This document shows, piece after piece, positions 17,650-25,735 of a stretch of 34,169 nt of DNA. Under the pieces are notes generated by a model, which made no database searches, was not told the origin of the DNA, and saw nothing but the letters and a program-made list of their open reading frames with translations. This DNA comes from Nitrospirota bacterium. GTDB taxonomy: Bacteria; Nitrospinota_A; UBA7883; JACRGQ01. The DNA lies in NCBI GenBank assembly GCA_024275955.1, contig JAJRYD010000014.1:1-34169 (forward strand), given 5' to 3'. The position numbers and the translations under genes are program-made. Each line of letters opens with the position of its first letter. Within the stretch, counting starts at the first letter, position 1.

Positions 17650-18744
17650 ATGTCAGCAGAGCAGGTAGTGGCTAACGATATGGAAGAAATAACAGGAAAG
17701 CTTGATGGGAAGTATCAGGCATTTGATGGGAAGACAATACTCCTAACAGGTGGCGCAGGCTTTTTGGGTTACTACTTCATTCACTTTTTTTTAAAACTTA
17801 ACGACGGTCTTTTAAAGAATAACTGCAAAATTATCTGTATGGATAACTTTATGAGAGGTGTGCCAGATTGGCTTGGGAACCTTAAAGGTCGGGATAGCCT
17901 AGAGCTTATAGAGGCAGACATCATAACACTCGATGTGAACTCCTTGCCGCCTATTGATTACATAATTCATGCGGCATCAATTGCATCGCCCACCTTTTAT
18001 CGTCAGTTCCCCATAGAGACTATGGATGCAAATATCATTGGGCTAAGAAATCTGCTTGATTACTGCGTAACTAAAAAAAGGGAGAGTGAGCCTGTTACCA
18101 GTTTTTTGTTTTTCTCTAGCAGTGAGATATATGGCGACCCTGTGCCAGAACAGATTCCAACACCGGAAAAGTATAGGGGCAACGTCTCTTGCACAGGGCC
18201 ACGCGCATGTTACGACGAATCTAAACGGTATGGCGAAACCTTATGCGTGAACTTTCAGCAGATGCACGATGTACCCGTGAAGATGGCAAGGCCGTTTAAT
18301 AACTATGGGCCAGGCCTTGGGATTAACGATAGAAGAGTTATTCCAGATTTTTGCAGAAACATTTTTGATATCGAAAATATTATCATGCTTTCAGACGGTA
18401 GCCCGACGAGGACATTTTGCTATGTAGCCGATGCCATTTATGGATATTTGCTTATTCTTCTTTCAGACGAGCAGGGCGAACCGTTCAATATAGGAATAGA
18501 GACGCCGGAAATATCTATGAAAGATCTAGCCCGCAAGCTGGTGGAGTATGCAGAGACAGAGGTTGGCATTAGCGGCCTTGAAGTGATTACCAAAAAGAGT
18601 GAAGATGGAGCGTATTTGGTAGATAGCCCGATACGCCGTTCCCCTTCTATCAAAAAGGCAAGAGATGTCCTTGGTTATGTACCAACGGTTTCTATCGACG
18701 AAGGGCTTAAGCGAACACTGAGATGGTATGCAGACCATAATTAA
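17650..18744 (+). CDS. UDP-glucuronate decarboxylase-like (UDP-xylose synthase family)
   Basis: The product (364 aa) is an extended SDR close to UDP-xylose synthase. After a charged N-terminal extension of about 28 residues comes LLTGGAGFLGYYF. S158-E159 in FFSSSEIYGD supplies the catalytic Ser/Glu pair. GPRACYDESKRYGET with Y188 and K192 is the hallmark UXS motif, where the usual Gly before Lys is Ser. NNYGPGLGINDRRVIPDF and TRTFCYVADAIYGY also fit. Together with ugd immediately downstream it would turn UDP-glucuronate into UDP-xylose or a 4-keto pentose. A GGAGGG ribosome site lies 9 bases before the ATG. It cannot easily replace the absent CDP-glucose dehydratase, which has a quite different sequence. 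Confidence 0.78.
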   Translation: MSAEQVVANDMEEITGKLDGKYQAFDGKTILLTGGAGFLGYYFIHFFLKLNDGLLKNNCKIICMDNFMRGVPDWLGNLKGRDSLELIEADIITLDVNSLPPIDYIIHAASIASPTFYRQFPIETMDANIIGLRNLLDYCVTKKRESEPVTSFLFFSSSEIYGDPVPEQIPTPEKYRGNVSCTGPRACYDESKRYGETLCVNFQQMHDVPVKMARPFNNYGPGLGINDRRVIPDFCRNIFDIENIIMLSDGSPTRTFCYVADAIYGYLLILLSDEQGEPFNIGIETPEISMKDLARKLVEYAETEVGISGLEVITKKSEDGAYLVDSPIRRSPSIKKARDVLGYVPTVSIDEGLKRTLRWYADHN

Positions 18745-18772
18745 CATTAGTTTTCTTAAACTTGGATAGAAA

Positions 18773-20125
18773 GTGCAAATAGCAGTAGCCGGGACAGGAT
18801 ATGTGGGGCTTGTTACCGGAGCATGCCTGAGTGAATCTGGGCATGATGTCATATGTGTAGATAATAATAGCGCTATCATAGAAAAAATTGCGAGCGGTAA
18901 TTCACCAATCTATGAACCTGGGTTAGACGAACTTCTAAAAAAAAATCTAAAAAGCAGTAACCTCTCCGTCTCTACAAGTCTGCATGAAGCAGTAAGCAAG
19001 GCAGAGGTTATTTTTATAGCTGTTGGTACACCGTTTGACGGAAAAAGAATAGACCTTTGCTACATAGAGCAGGTCGCTAAAGAGATTGGCGAGGCAATTA
19101 AAGAAAGCGACGGCTTTCCAGTTGTTGTTGTGAAAAGTACGGTTGTGCCTACTACAGCAGAGAACGTTGTACTGCCTATATTAGAAGAAGCATCTGGCAA
19201 AAAAGCTGGAGAAGGCTTCGGCCTTTGCAGTAACCCAGAGTTTTTACGAGAAGGTTCTGCCGTTGACGATTTTTTAAGGCCAGACAGAATTGTAATAGGA
19301 AGCTATGATGATAAAAGCCATGATGTATTAAGAAAAGTTTACGGGTGGACAGACGTGCCAAAGGTAGAAACAAACCTTCGCACCGCCGAGATGATTAAAT
19401 ATAGCTCTAACTCGCTTCTGGCTCTTCTTATCTCTTATTCCAACGAGTTGGCGAACCTAGCTTTTGAAGTTGGCGGCATAGATATAAAGGATGTTCTTGG
19501 CGGGCTACATCTTGACTACCGTTTAAACCCACGGGTAAACGGTGAGCTGGTTGACCCTAAAATCCTTACTTACCTAGAGGCTGGTTGCGGCTTTGGCGGA
19601 AGTTGCTTCCCTAAAGATGTGAGGGCACTCATCTCTTTTGGAGAGCAAAATGGCCTGAAGCTTGGTATCTTGGAGCAGGTGATGAAGATTAACTCTTCTC
19701 AGCAGGCAGAGGTGATGCGCCTTCTAAAAGCGAAGTACACTACGCTGGACGGGTTAGAGGTTTCCGTTCTTGGACTTGCCTTTAAGCCAGATACCGACGA
19801 TTTAAGAGAATCGCCTGCTATTATTATTGTGGACGAACTATTAAAAGAGGGTGCAAATGTCACGGTTTACGATCCAGTAGTTAAAGGAGAGTTTAGCAAA
19901 ACCTTAACCGCTGGCGATGTTAGTTATGCAAGCAGCTGGGAGGAGTGCCTTAAAGATAAAGACGCAACAATAGTGGTTACACGGTGGGATGAGTTTAAAG
20001 AGATAAATAAAACCGTACTAAAAGAACTAATGAAAAACCCCGTACTGGTTGATGCACGCAGGATGTTTGATAAAAACCAGTTTAAGGGGGTTGACTATCT
20101 TGGCATAGGGTATCGGCCAGTCTGA
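18773..20125 (+). CDS. ugd: UDP-glucose 6-dehydrogenase
   Basis: The product (450 aa) oxidises UDP-glucose twice to UDP-glucuronate with NAD. VAGTGYVGLVTGACLSESGH is the N-terminal NAD-binding region. VKSTVVPTTAENVVLP, NPEFLREGSAVDDF and the substrate-site stretch MIKYSSNSLLALLISYSNE follow. C278 in CGFGGSCFPKD is the catalytic thiol, and SVLGLAFKPDTDDLRESPA begins the C-terminal UDP-binding domain. The GTG at 18773 gives the standard N-terminus, while upstream in-frame sequence has no better start. It pairs with the decarboxylase-like gene 28 bp upstream to provide UDP-glucuronate and derived pentoses. Confidence 0.95.
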   Translation: MQIAVAGTGYVGLVTGACLSESGHDVICVDNNSAIIEKIASGNSPIYEPGLDELLKKNLKSSNLSVSTSLHEAVSKAEVIFIAVGTPFDGKRIDLCYIEQVAKEIGEAIKESDGFPVVVVKSTVVPTTAENVVLPILEEASGKKAGEGFGLCSNPEFLREGSAVDDFLRPDRIVIGSYDDKSHDVLRKVYGWTDVPKVETNLRTAEMIKYSSNSLLALLISYSNELANLAFEVGGIDIKDVLGGLHLDYRLNPRVNGELVDPKILTYLEAGCGFGGSCFPKDVRALISFGEQNGLKLGILEQVMKINSSQQAEVMRLLKAKYTTLDGLEVSVLGLAFKPDTDDLRESPAIIIVDELLKEGANVTVYDPVVKGEFSKTLTAGDVSYASSWEECLKDKDATIVVTRWDEFKEINKTVLKELMKNPVLVDARRMFDKNQFKGVDYLGIGYRPV

Positions 20126-20150
20126 ATTAATTAAAACGTGCTAAACAATA

Positions 20151-21548
20151 ATGAAAATAATTCTATTAAACCCAATTAAACGTGGCCAGAACTTTAATGT
20201 GAACGTAGATGCAGTTATCGCACGGCATACTGGTTCTCGCTCGAAGGGTGGCGACTTCTCTCCGCTGGGGCTTACATATATTGCCGCACTTCTAAGAGAA
20301 AATGGTTTTGATGTAAGAGTGCTTGACCCATACCCGGAAAGGATAGGTTTCGATAAGACTATTGAAATTTGCAAAGAGTACGACATGGTAGCAATGCCAC
20401 TTGCCACATTGAATGCAAGTGGTGCGTTTGAACTTTTTGAAAACCTAAAAGATAAAAATCGTGTTTTCCTTGGTACATATGCGTCATCTGTTGCTGATTT
20501 TCTGCTTGCAAAAGGTAGATGTGACATTGTTGCAATAGGTGAGCCTGAAGAGAGCATGCTTGAACTCTGCAAAAGCGGCGGTAATCCTGAATCTATCAAG
20601 GGTCTTTTTTATTATGATGGTAAAAATGTAGTCAAGAACCGAGCACGGCCATTAATTGAAAACCTTGACCTGCTCCCAGTACCCGCGAGAGATCTTATTC
20701 GTAACGAGCTTTATTCGGAAGTAATATTCGGGAAACCTACGGCCTTGCTCTTGGGTGCGCGTGGATGCCCTTTTCCTTGCACTTTCTGCGCCACGAGGCT
20801 TATGTACGGCAAATCTGTCAGGGAGAGATCAGTCGAGAACATAACAAAAGAACTGAGAGATATTATTGAGAATCACCATTTAGAGCACATTTTTTTTATT
20901 GATGATACTTTCACTATTACTGAAAAAAGGGTTGTGGAGCTTTGTGATGCAATTATAGCTAGTGGTCTAAAGTTCAAATGGGTGTGTAACGGTAGGGTTG
21001 ACAGAGTCACACCTGTAATGCTACGGGCAATGAAGCGTGCTGGCTGTATAGAGATACGCTATGGCGTTGAATCTGCATCTAAGGAAGTTCTGAAAAAGAT
21101 CAAAAAAAATATATCTCTTGATCAGGTCGACTACGCGATAAAAGAGACAAAAAAAACTGGTATTGCCCCATCATGCTTTTTCATGATTGGGAACCCGGGA
21201 GAAACAGTGGAAGATATAAGAAACACGGTTAGCTACGCTATCAAGTTAAAACCTTATTACGCTGTATTTAATATCTCGATTCCGATGCCAGGGTCAGAAC
21301 TCTTTGATAGTGGAACAGAGACGGCTCTAAAGGGGTTGGACGAAAAATATGACACTGTGAACTCAAGTGGAGCCTCTGGCGCTCTAAGTGGTGAGGTTTT
21401 AAATAAAGAGCTTTTAAGGTCATATTTAAGGTATTACCTGAACCCAAATTATCTTGGACAGCTGTTTAGCCAGCTTATACAGTCTCCATCTGATGTGGTG
21501 CCAGTTTTTAGAATGCTACTTAGAGGAGCAAAAGAGATACTCTTTTAG
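20151..21548 (+). CDS. B12-binding-domain radical SAM enzyme (A)
   Basis: The product (465 aa) has an N-terminal cobalamin-binding-type Rossmann domain (about 1-150) and a radical SAM core. The [4Fe-4S] ligands are C206, C210 and C213 in RGCPFPCTFCA. FFIDDTFTI and RYGVESASKEVLKKI are the usual later strands of the barrel, and MIGNPGETVEDI is typical of this group. The DxHxxG cobalamin ligand motif is not seen in the N-terminal domain, which is common in many members of this class. Known members do C-methylation, ring chemistry or oxidation on unactivated carbons. It lies 26 bp after ugd with little intergenic sequence and no clear ribosome site. The neighbours suggest a sugar or lipid carrier substrate, which is an inference. 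Confidence 0.85.
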   Translation: MKIILLNPIKRGQNFNVNVDAVIARHTGSRSKGGDFSPLGLTYIAALLRENGFDVRVLDPYPERIGFDKTIEICKEYDMVAMPLATLNASGAFELFENLKDKNRVFLGTYASSVADFLLAKGRCDIVAIGEPEESMLELCKSGGNPESIKGLFYYDGKNVVKNRARPLIENLDLLPVPARDLIRNELYSEVIFGKPTALLLGARGCPFPCTFCATRLMYGKSVRERSVENITKELRDIIENHHLEHIFFIDDTFTITEKRVVELCDAIIASGLKFKWVCNGRVDRVTPVMLRAMKRAGCIEIRYGVESASKEVLKKIKKNISLDQVDYAIKETKKTGIAPSCFFMIGNPGETVEDIRNTVSYAIKLKPYYAVFNISIPMPGSELFDSGTETALKGLDEKYDTVNSSGASGALSGEVLNKELLRSYLRYYLNPNYLGQLFSQLIQSPSDVVPVFRMLLRGAKEILF

Positions 21549-21553
21549 ACATT

Positions 21554-22561
21554 ATGGCTGGACTTAGAGTAGCGATAGTTGGTTGCGGAAGTGCCGCTGA
21601 ATATCATGCCGCCGCCTATAGAAAAAACAGTGATGTAAAACTTGTTGCCGTATTTTGCCGACGTGAGAATAGAGGTGATAAATTTGCGGCGAAGTATGGC
21701 AATCTGAATATCTATACAGATATTTCAGAAATGTTAGGTGTTGAAAAACCGGACATTGTGAGTGTCTGTACTCCAGCAGGTAGCCATGCCGAGTTCGCTA
21801 TTAAGGCAATGGAGGGAGGAGCCAATGTATTATGCGAAAAACCTTTTGCATCAACTATCCAAGAAGCCGATATGATGATAGAGGCAGAGAAACAGACAGG
21901 CAAAGTGCTAATGCCAGGATTCACGTTACGATTCTTTAATGAAATGCGCAAGGTGAAGAGACTGGCGGAAAATGGAGAACTTGGTAAAATAGGCAACTTA
22001 TGGTTTAGAAAGGGGAAATGGATGCCGGAGCAGAAGTGGTACTCGGACCCTTCTAAGACGGGTGGTGTGGCCATGGATCTGGCTTCTCATGGCATTGACC
22101 TCCTTACATGGATAACAGGCGCTAGAGTCACCAGTGTTTACGCTTCCTCTACAGGCATTTATGGCAAGGAAATCGACGACAATATCTGGATAAACATGAA
22201 GTTTGACAATGGTGCTATTGGTGTTGTTGGAAGTTCTTATAGCTACCCTTTCTTTAGCTATGATTTTGGGCTTTCCGGAGAAAAGAAAGCTGTTAGGCAT
22301 TTTAGAGGAAAGCTGTTTATCGAGAGCGTGGAAGCTAATCATACGCTTGTCTGGAATTTCTTTAATTACTGCCTAGAGACTTTTGTGCTGCCGCTTAGAC
22401 ATCTTGTTGACGACCCCTTTGAGAAAGAGATAAACCACTTTGTGGGTTCTATTAAAAATAATAAAAAGCCACTCATAGCGGCAGAAGAGGGAAGAGAGAA
22501 TTTGAAAATTGTGCTTGCCGCAATCGAATCTGCCAAAACAGACAGGGCAGTTAACCTTTAG
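21554..22561 (+). CDS. Gfo/Idh/MocA-family oxidoreductase (A)
   Basis: The product (335 aa) has the two-domain Gfo/Idh fold. VAIVGCGSAAEYHAAAY binds NAD(P). PDIVSVCTPAGSHAEFAIKA and the active-site CEKPFAST follow, with the conserved Lys, and then a mixed-sheet substrate domain. GGVAMDLASHGIDLL carries the conserved His. These enzymes oxidise or reduce sugar hydroxyl/keto groups, sometimes as a transient step in epimerisation. It begins 5 bp after the radical SAM gene, so the two are probably translated together and act on one pathway. A second radical SAM/Gfo-Idh pair occurs at 31732-33788. Its substrate is unknown. Confidence 0.88.
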   Translation: MAGLRVAIVGCGSAAEYHAAAYRKNSDVKLVAVFCRRENRGDKFAAKYGNLNIYTDISEMLGVEKPDIVSVCTPAGSHAEFAIKAMEGGANVLCEKPFASTIQEADMMIEAEKQTGKVLMPGFTLRFFNEMRKVKRLAENGELGKIGNLWFRKGKWMPEQKWYSDPSKTGGVAMDLASHGIDLLTWITGARVTSVYASSTGIYGKEIDDNIWINMKFDNGAIGVVGSSYSYPFFSYDFGLSGEKKAVRHFRGKLFIESVEANHTLVWNFFNYCLETFVLPLRHLVDDPFEKEINHFVGSIKNNKKPLIAAEEGRENLKIVLAAIESAKTDRAVNL

Positions 22562-22570
22562 GTTTTTAGT

Positions 22571-23296
22571 ATGCCGACACTAACAAGCGAACATAAAATA
22601 TTGATAGGGATTCCTGCCTATAACGAAGAAACTGCGATATGTAAAGTGTTGGAAGATTTGATAGAGCTTACTAGTAGCATTGATGCAAAAGTTGATATTA
22701 CTGTTTTTGATGATGGTTCAAAGGATAAAACATCAGAGGTTGCAGGAAGTTATGAAAGTGTTGTAGTTAGTAGGGCTGAAAAAAATGGCGGTTATGGTAC
22801 CAACCTTTTTAGGATATATGACTACGCTAAAAGTGGTGATTACGATCTTTTAATTGTTCATGATGGCGATGGTCAGCATGATGCTGCTAACGTCATTTCT
22901 TTGCTGTCTAGGTGGGAAGAGTCAGGGGCAGATGCCATAATAGCCTCACGCTTTAAAAACGATGAGCATAAATATTCCATGCCTATTTCAAGGAAGACGG
23001 GTAAGATTATTTGGCAGTTCTTACTTAAGGCTGTGTGGGGCGCAGAGATTGGAGACCCTTCGTCAGGCAATGTATTGCTTGATAAAAAAGTGATTGCCGA
23101 TATTTCGATGCTACCAAAAGAGTATCACTGTATTTTTTTTAACTTTTTTATGCTAGCTTATTTTTGCAAACGTGGCAATCGGTTAACGGAGTGCGTAGGT
23201 GTCTTTTACCCAGCAGAGAATTGTAGCATGCATTCAAATTTATTTAAGGCAACGACCTTTTTTATTAAAAATACTTTTTATGGTCTTTTTCTTTAA
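22571..23296 (+). CDS. Family 2 glycosyltransferase, polyprenyl-phosphate-type
   Basis: The product (241 aa) resembles dolichyl-/undecaprenyl-phosphate sugar synthases. It has GIPAYNEETAICKVLEDL, DITVFDDGSKDKT, NGGYGTNLFRIYDYAK and the metal-binding motif in IVHDGDGQHD. Downstream, ASRFKND and SSGNVLLDKKV are typical. No strong C-terminal membrane anchor is seen, although the end is aromatic and hydrophobic. Such enzymes load a sugar onto a lipid carrier for use by a GT-C transferase on the periplasmic side. The next gene encodes a large GT-C-like membrane protein, so the two make a sensible pair. The sugar cannot be identified. Confidence 0.85.
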   Translation: MPTLTSEHKILIGIPAYNEETAICKVLEDLIELTSSIDAKVDITVFDDGSKDKTSEVAGSYESVVVSRAEKNGGYGTNLFRIYDYAKSGDYDLLIVHDGDGQHDAANVISLLSRWEESGADAIIASRFKNDEHKYSMPISRKTGKIIWQFLLKAVWGAEIGDPSSGNVLLDKKVIADISMLPKEYHCIFFNFFMLAYFCKRGNRLTECVGVFYPAENCSMHSNLFKATTFFIKNTFYGLFL

Positions 23297-23314
23297 CCGA
23301 CCGCTATTTTTAGT

Positions 23315-25735
23315 ATGAATCTATCTTTGTTTGTGCCAGCACTGCTTATAGTCCTCAACATTCCAGGGCTCTCGTTACTCATTGGCCTGCCACCAATAGT
23401 TATTTTTGTTGCCTCATTTTTGTTTTTTAACCTTCTCCCTGGCTGGCTTTTTCTGAAACTTTTAAAACCAGGCGAAAAGTATGAAAACTCCTATGCTATT
23501 TCTTTTGCCATGTCACTTGGTTCTCTTAGTGTTATTTCCATCTGCGCCTACGTCACACATATGAGCATTAATAGCTTTATCTGGCTTGTAGTTGCTTATT
23601 GTTTTGTGCTGTTTCTCTTCTATGCATATAACCTGCAAGCAGTTGGGTGGCCCGCTACAAGGGAAGGTTTTTTCGATTTTAAGACCGAAGACCCATATTA
23701 TTTTAAAAGTGCACTTTTACTGCAAATAGGTTTTGCGCTTATTCTTTTATGGGTATCGAGGTACGCAATATTTGGAATGGATACCTACTCTCACATTGCC
23801 AGAGTGAAAGATATTTTAGACAGTGACACACTTCCTACATCCGGAATTATTATGCATAATGTATTATTTGATCCTGTATATTCTGCTAATCAGATATATC
23901 TTTCTTGGGCATCAATATGTAAAAGCAGTGGGCTTCAGCCATTCAAAGTATATGTATACCTCCCTGTCTTGTTGTCATTTTTAAGCTTTAGTGCGATGCG
24001 ATTTTTTATTTCGTCTGCTGGCCTTGCGCGGCACGAGGGGAAGACTATGCTTGCTCTCTTTTTTTGGGAGTATGGGCTTAAAAGCATAGAGTACAATTAT
24101 TCGCCGTTGGTCCACTTGGCTCAACCTGCATCTCAATTTATTTGGATACTTGTTCCGCTTATAACCGGCCTCTTCCTAGAGGTTTTATCAGGAAAAGGAA
24201 AAAGCTTCAAAGAGGCTGTACTGCTTGGTCTAGCACTTGGCTCATCCGCCTCGGTGCATCTACAGTTTACTATTTACTATTCCATAGTGATGGCTTTCTT
24301 GTTGTTAGTGCTTTATTTTTTTAAAAAAGATAATAGGCAGAGCTTTAGCAAGATTTTTGCCAGCTCTGTCCTATTTGGTTTTTTGACACTGCCGTACTTT
24401 TTTTTAAAAATATCTCAGATGGACGGCTACGCTAAAGAAAAAGATTTGTATTCTGCCTTCAAGGCAAGGTTTTCCATGTTTCCATTAGGTGACTGGACCT
24501 TCTTCAAGCCGGAGATATATATAACACCAACAAACATTTCTGTGATTATTGCACTCATCTATTTTTCCATCCACATTTTAAGTCGAGATAAAAAGAAAGA
24601 GATTGTTGTATTTTCTGTAATTCTGCTTGCACCTTTTTTGCTTACTGTGCCAGCGTTTTCCGGTCACTACCTTTCCATGAAAACATCTCTTTTGCTAGTT
24701 GGTCGCTTTGCTACGCTCGATAATTTTACTTTTATCCTGCCTGTTGTTGCGGCCACCTTTTTAATTAACAGGGTCGACATCTATTATAGATACAAGAAGA
24801 TAATTTTAACGTTTTTTTTCTTGGCCTGTTTTGTCGTTGTATGGATAGTTATTTCTCTTATTATTTTAGTGTTTAGCAAAGATGTAGACCGTTTTAATAT
24901 GTTTAAGGTTAGTGAGCTGAAAGTTCTTAAAAAGCTTGATTCTTATAGCGGCAATGCAAAAAGTTTTATTTCTAACCCAATGTACGGTGATGTCTTTTCT
25001 GCTTATGTCTCTATCCCCCCAATGGTTGGGCGGTTCTGGCTCGCCCCTGATGGCTATGAGCGACATCAGGATTTTCAAAGGTTTTTTAATCATCGAGAGG
25101 TCGATAGTGCCAGAAATAGAATAATTGAAGATAGAAGTGTCGCTTTGGTTTTGATTGACCGGCAGTCTTACGCTGAAAGTATTGCGGAAAAACTTATCTT
25201 TTCTAAGCAGGACAGGTATGAAGAGGTGCTACATGACGACGGCGGCAGGTTTGGATTATATGAGGTTCAGACTGGCACCGATGATAGTTCGTATAAGCTC
25301 AACCTAGAAAGCTACGAGGAGTACGAGAACGAATTTGGCGGCAATATCAATAAGATTGCAATAAAAACGCTGTACGATTTGCCGTTTGAGTTTAGTCATC
25401 AAAATCTTCTTGATGATAATCAGGAGACTTTCCTTACATGGATGCATGGTCAGGATGTTCTGTTTGACATAACGCTAAATGCAGATGTTGGCTCTGATAG
25501 CCGTAGCTTCGAAATTGATTTTAGCAGAAAGCACAGGTACTATTCCAGCATCAGATGCAAAGCAATAGACGCGAATGGAAAAACCTATGAGCTTAATTCT
25601 GACTACCATGGAAGCTTTGGACAAATGACTGTTAAGTTTGAGATTCCAGATGGCATAGATGTTCGCAAGCTCTCATTTCAGATCAAAGGTGACAAGATGT
25701 TGATGATAAGTATTTCGGAAATAAGAGTTAGATAA
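23315..25735 (+). CDS. Large multi-pass membrane protein, GT-C-like or Wzy-like
   Basis: The product is 806 aa. Roughly the first 520 residues are very hydrophobic, with a dozen or so candidate membrane spans, starting at about 4-24, 26-48, 60-80 and 84-105. After the span at about 128-148 comes YAIFGMDTYSHIARVKDIL, with D156 and H160 near the start of a loop. This Asp-containing first large loop recalls the catalytic acid of GT-C glycosyltransferases. The last ~250 residues are soluble and likely face the periplasm, ending in a beta-rich stretch (about 690-806). That end is duplicated as a relic at 2631-2962. It could transfer a polyprenyl-linked sugar or act as the polymerase. No separate Wzy is visible in the window. 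Confidence 0.7.
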   Translation: MNLSLFVPALLIVLNIPGLSLLIGLPPIVIFVASFLFFNLLPGWLFLKLLKPGEKYENSYAISFAMSLGSLSVISICAYVTHMSINSFIWLVVAYCFVLFLFYAYNLQAVGWPATREGFFDFKTEDPYYFKSALLLQIGFALILLWVSRYAIFGMDTYSHIARVKDILDSDTLPTSGIIMHNVLFDPVYSANQIYLSWASICKSSGLQPFKVYVYLPVLLSFLSFSAMRFFISSAGLARHEGKTMLALFFWEYGLKSIEYNYSPLVHLAQPASQFIWILVPLITGLFLEVLSGKGKSFKEAVLLGLALGSSASVHLQFTIYYSIVMAFLLLVLYFFKKDNRQSFSKIFASSVLFGFLTLPYFFLKISQMDGYAKEKDLYSAFKARFSMFPLGDWTFFKPEIYITPTNISVIIALIYFSIHILSRDKKKEIVVFSVILLAPFLLTVPAFSGHYLSMKTSLLLVGRFATLDNFTFILPVVAATFLINRVDIYYRYKKIILTFFFLACFVVVWIVISLIILVFSKDVDRFNMFKVSELKVLKKLDSYSGNAKSFISNPMYGDVFSAYVSIPPMVGRFWLAPDGYERHQDFQRFFNHREVDSARNRIIEDRSVALVLIDRQSYAESIAEKLIFSKQDRYEEVLHDDGGRFGLYEVQTGTDDSSYKLNLESYEEYENEFGGNINKIAIKTLYDLPFEFSHQNLLDDNQETFLTWMHGQDVLFDITLNADVGSDSRSFEIDFSRKHRYYSSIRCKAIDANGKTYELNSDYHGSFGQMTVKFEIPDGIDVRKLSFQIKGDKMLMISISEIRVR

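Noticed and set aside
17650-18744. Candidate for the missing CDP-glucose 4,6-dehydratase
   Set aside because: The motifs (GPRACYDESKR, SSSEIYGD, TRTFCYV) are those of UDP-xylose synthases, not of RfbG.
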